Below are positions 30,571 through 32,975 of a stretch of DNA of 32,975 nucleotides, in pieces. The translations under genes were made by a program, and so were the position numbers. The stretch comes from JAPLST01 sp964397565 (lineage in GTDB: Bacteria; Auribacterota; UBA3054; JAPLST01). The stretch is from NCBI GenBank assembly GCA_964397565.1, contig CAYNJC010000044.1:1-32975 (forward strand). Reading direction: 5' to 3'. The first letter of the stretch is position 1; each line of letters opens with the position of its first letter. Under the pieces are notes generated by a model. It worked only from the letters and a program-made list of their open reading frames with translations. It had not been told where the DNA came from and ran no database searches.

Positions 30571-32829
30571 ATGAACACATGCGTCACAATGCTTGCGGTT
30601 TGTGTTACCGCGGCTGCCCTGCCCTTGCTGGCGGCCAACCTGGTCGTCAATCCCGGCTTCGAAACCGGGACCTTCGCCGGCTGGTCGAATCAAACGGAGT
30701 TTTCCGTTGTGACCAATGCCCCGCACGCCGGCGCTTATTGCGCCCAGTGCGTTGCCACGGCCACCCGTGCCCTGATGCAAGACATTGCCATCACCCCGCC
30801 GGCCGATGGCAGCACCGACTTTGTCATCAGCTACTGGTATCTGAAAACAAACGGCAATGTGCGCATCTGGTCGCGCTGGGCACCGACCAATTACACCGGC
30901 ACAACCATCACCCCCGGGAGCTACAACCCGGCCGCGCCCGAATGGCGCCAACTGGCGTACACGAATCGCCCGGCCGCCGGCGCCACCAATTTTCATTTTG
31001 AGGTGCGCGTCTACAGCGGCGCGACGGTCGTGCTGGATGACTTTGCCTTGGAACGCGGCGGCAGCGGCGCCGATCCGCATATCGTCGTCAGTCCGGACAC
31101 GGTCAGCTTCGGTGAAGTCCAACCCGGCTCCGTACATACCCAGCAGTTTACCATCTACAACAGCGGGGCCAGCACGAATCTGATCGTGACCGCCTTCACG
31201 CCCGACACCGGCGCGACCGACCGCTTCGCCATTCTGTTCTCGACGCCGGTCACGTTGTCACCGGGCGTGACGACCAATGTCCCGGTGGTCTACACCACCG
31301 GCAGTACTAGTGGCGCAACCCACAATGCCACATGGCAGATTACCTCGAATGATCCGTCACAACCACAGACGCCGGTTTCGTTTTCGGGCCGCACCGCCGC
31401 GCCCGTCGTCATCGGCAATCTCTGGATCAATGAAATCCACTATGACAACGCCAGCACCGATACCAATGAGGGCGCTGAAGTCGCCGGCGCGGCCGGTGTG
31501 GATCTGACGGGCTACAGTATCGTCGCCTACAACGGCAACGACGGGAAGCGCTACAAAACGGCCGCGCTGGCCGGTGTGCTTGCCGACACCCAAGCCGGCT
31601 TCGGGGTCAAATGGTTTCCTATTGCCGCTCTGCAGAACGGGCCGGACGGCCTGGCGTTGGTGCGGCCCGATACCAGCGTCGTTCAGTTTCTCAGCTATGC
31701 CGGCTCGTTTATCGCGGTGGATGGCCCGGCCGCCGGCATGGTGTCGGAAGACATTGGTGTCACGGAACCAAGCACGTTGGCCGTCGGGTATTCATTGCAG
31801 CTGGTCGGCGCTGGTGCGTTTTACAGCGATTTCACGTGGGCAATCACGAATGCCACGCCGGATGCCGTCAATCTCGGCCAAGTGTTTAAGCTCGCCGACG
31901 ATCCCAACATTGTCGTCACCCCCAGCGTGCTTGCGTTTGGTGTCGTGGCCGTTGGGCGCGCCGTCACCAACACGTTTCAGATCAGCAACATAGGTGCACA
32001 CGTGACGTTGACCAACACCGCCTTCACGCCCGCCGCCGGCGCGACGGAACGCTTTGGCATCACCCCGCCTGCGCCCGTGCTTGTGCCACCCGGCGGCGCC
32101 GTCACCATGACGGTGGCCTTTGCGGCCGGCAGCATCCCGAACACCAACTATACCGCGACGTTTGCCATTGCGAGCAACGATCCGTCCGACCCGGCCACGC
32201 CCATCAATTTCAGCGGCCGCTGCGCGGCGCCCGCGCCCGTCTGGATCAATGAAATTGAAGCGGACGACCCCGGCGCGGATGACCAGGAGTTCATCGAATT
32301 GGCCGGCTATGCCGGCACCAATCTGTTGGACTGGAAACTCGAGTTGTACAACGGCGACGCGCCGACCAATCCACCCTATGCAACGCACACCATCGGCCAA
32401 TTCACACTCTCCAACAAGTATACGGCGGACGGCCGCGCCATCGGCTTCTTTGTTCTGTCACCCAATGGTTCGAGTGTGGTGGGCGACGAAGTGGCAACGT
32501 TCAGCACGATTCAGAATGGGCCGGACGCCATCTGCCTGCGCGACCCCAGCGGCGCGGTCGTGCACTTCTTCGAGTATGGCAGTGCGACGCCAACCACCTT
32601 CGCCCAGGCCGGCACACCCGCTGATTGGACCGCGTTGGTCGACACGGCGGTCTCCAACACGACGCTGGCCAAATGGCCGCAGCCAGACGAATGGTTCAAC
32701 GCGCCCTGGGCAAACTCGACCACACCTGATGAATACGCCACGCCGGGCGGGCCGAACATTCCCGAGCCGGCCGCACTGCTAACGGCACTTGCCGCCGCCC
32801 TTGTGGTCAATCGGCGCCGAGTCCTCTAA
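30571..32829 (+). CDS. PEP-CTERM-anchored multidomain secreted protein
   Basis: A 752-residue exported protein. A signal peptide (about 1-22, ending LLAA) is followed by a carbohydrate-binding-like beta domain that starts NLVVNPGFETGTFAGWS. Then come two copies of a two-domain module. The first has an ASPM/SPD-2/Hydin-like strand domain at about 168-275 (DPHIVVSPDTVSFGEVQPG) and a lamin-tail-like domain from about 284 (LWINEIHYDN). The second repeats them at about 444 (DPNIVVTPSVLAFGVV) and about 557 (VWINEIEADDPG, EFIELAGYAG). The C-terminus, from about 729, is the PEP-CTERM sorting signal: PEP, a hydrophobic helix and RRR. Exosortase should recognise it, but none is in the window. AGGAG lies five bases before the ATG. 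The ligand is unknown. Confidence 0.88.
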   Translation: MNTCVTMLAVCVTAAALPLLAANLVVNPGFETGTFAGWSNQTEFSVVTNAPHAGAYCAQCVATATRALMQDIAITPPADGSTDFVISYWYLKTNGNVRIWSRWAPTNYTGTTITPGSYNPAAPEWRQLAYTNRPAAGATNFHFEVRVYSGATVVLDDFALERGGSGADPHIVVSPDTVSFGEVQPGSVHTQQFTIYNSGASTNLIVTAFTPDTGATDRFAILFSTPVTLSPGVTTNVPVVYTTGSTSGATHNATWQITSNDPSQPQTPVSFSGRTAAPVVIGNLWINEIHYDNASTDTNEGAEVAGAAGVDLTGYSIVAYNGNDGKRYKTAALAGVLADTQAGFGVKWFPIAALQNGPDGLALVRPDTSVVQFLSYAGSFIAVDGPAAGMVSEDIGVTEPSTLAVGYSLQLVGAGAFYSDFTWAITNATPDAVNLGQVFKLADDPNIVVTPSVLAFGVVAVGRAVTNTFQISNIGAHVTLTNTAFTPAAGATERFGITPPAPVLVPPGGAVTMTVAFAAGSIPNTNYTATFAIASNDPSDPATPINFSGRCAAPAPVWINEIEADDPGADDQEFIELAGYAGTNLLDWKLELYNGDAPTNPPYATHTIGQFTLSNKYTADGRAIGFFVLSPNGSSVVGDEVATFSTIQNGPDAICLRDPSGAVVHFFEYGSATPTTFAQAGTPADWTALVDTAVSNTTLAKWPQPDEWFNAPWANSTTPDEYATPGGPNIPEPAALLTALAAALVVNRRRVL

Positions 32830-32861
32830 ATGCAGGAGCGGCCGGCGCGCCGCGTTTCTGT

Positions 32862-32957
32862 CGCTGGCCCAAAGCCAGCGGCATGGTGTGTCAGTGATCA
32901 GCTGCTTGGAGTCCCGCCGTTGGCGCATGCGCGTCAACTTAAGCGGCTGCAAGCCGC
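32862..32957. repeat. Two GC-rich hairpins after the PEP-CTERM gene
   Basis: CGCTGGC pairs with GCCAGCG at 32862-32880, and GCGGCT with AGCCGC at 32943-32957. Neither is followed by a T-run. The second, with CATCTACAA after it, is reminiscent of the GGGCGGCTACAAGG segment inside the inverted-repeat element at 2531-2657, perhaps a dispersed palindrome. No gene is seen from 32830 to the window end. Confidence 0.4.
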
Positions 32958-32975
32958 ATCTACAACAGATGTTCC

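Overview
The window is GC-rich, densely coded bacterial chromosome. The last gene ends in a PEP-CTERM sorting tail, and there are secreted multidomain proteins, P-protein split glycine cleavage genes and TTGCNN/TGnTATACT-type promoters. Together these suggest an environmental Gram-negative bacterium, perhaps of the PVC group (for example Kiritimatiellota/Verrucomicrobiota-like). That placement is inference: there is no rRNA, no recognisable tRNA and no exosortase gene here.

Layout. (1) 1-4303: a tandem 8-bp repeat, a minus-strand two-component system (histidine kinase plus OmpR-type regulator), a divergent small DUF2007-like gene behind an inverted-repeat element, and a convergent ADP-ribosylglycohydrolase. 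A pair of matching dyad sites lies between the regulator and the DUF2007-like gene. (2) 4397-15594: a tightly packed plus-strand run of gcvH, gcvPA, gcvPB, holA, a flippase-like membrane protein, a polyprenyl-phosphate sugar transferase, an O-antigen ligase/polymerase with an unusual C-terminal extension, and fhs. Glycine/C1 metabolism genes therefore bracket surface-polysaccharide genes. gcvT and the lipoamide dehydrogenase gene are not in the window. (3) 15670-20096: two tandem, closely related secreted HExxHxxGxxD metalloproteases, each with its own nearly identical promoter. (4) 20183-25744: a small monooxygenase-like gene on the minus strand, then a methyltransferase-glycosyltransferase fusion and an overlapping methyltransferase / GT39-like / GT4 cluster, probably for glycan assembly. 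(5) 25751-29953, minus strand: a tight operon of a CarB-like protein that has lost key ATP-grasp metal ligands, a DprA-family protein and a two-helix membrane protein. This is the most promising candidate for an undescribed functional unit. (6) 30010-30508: a non-coding stretch with two DnaA-box-like sites and a run of stems ending in a strong intrinsic terminator, which looks like an unidentified structured RNA. (7) 30571-32829: a PEP-CTERM-anchored secreted protein built from duplicated modules.

Most genes here concern cell-surface polysaccharide and protein export, embedded among housekeeping C1 and replication genes. All functional calls come from reading motifs by eye; no database search was run.
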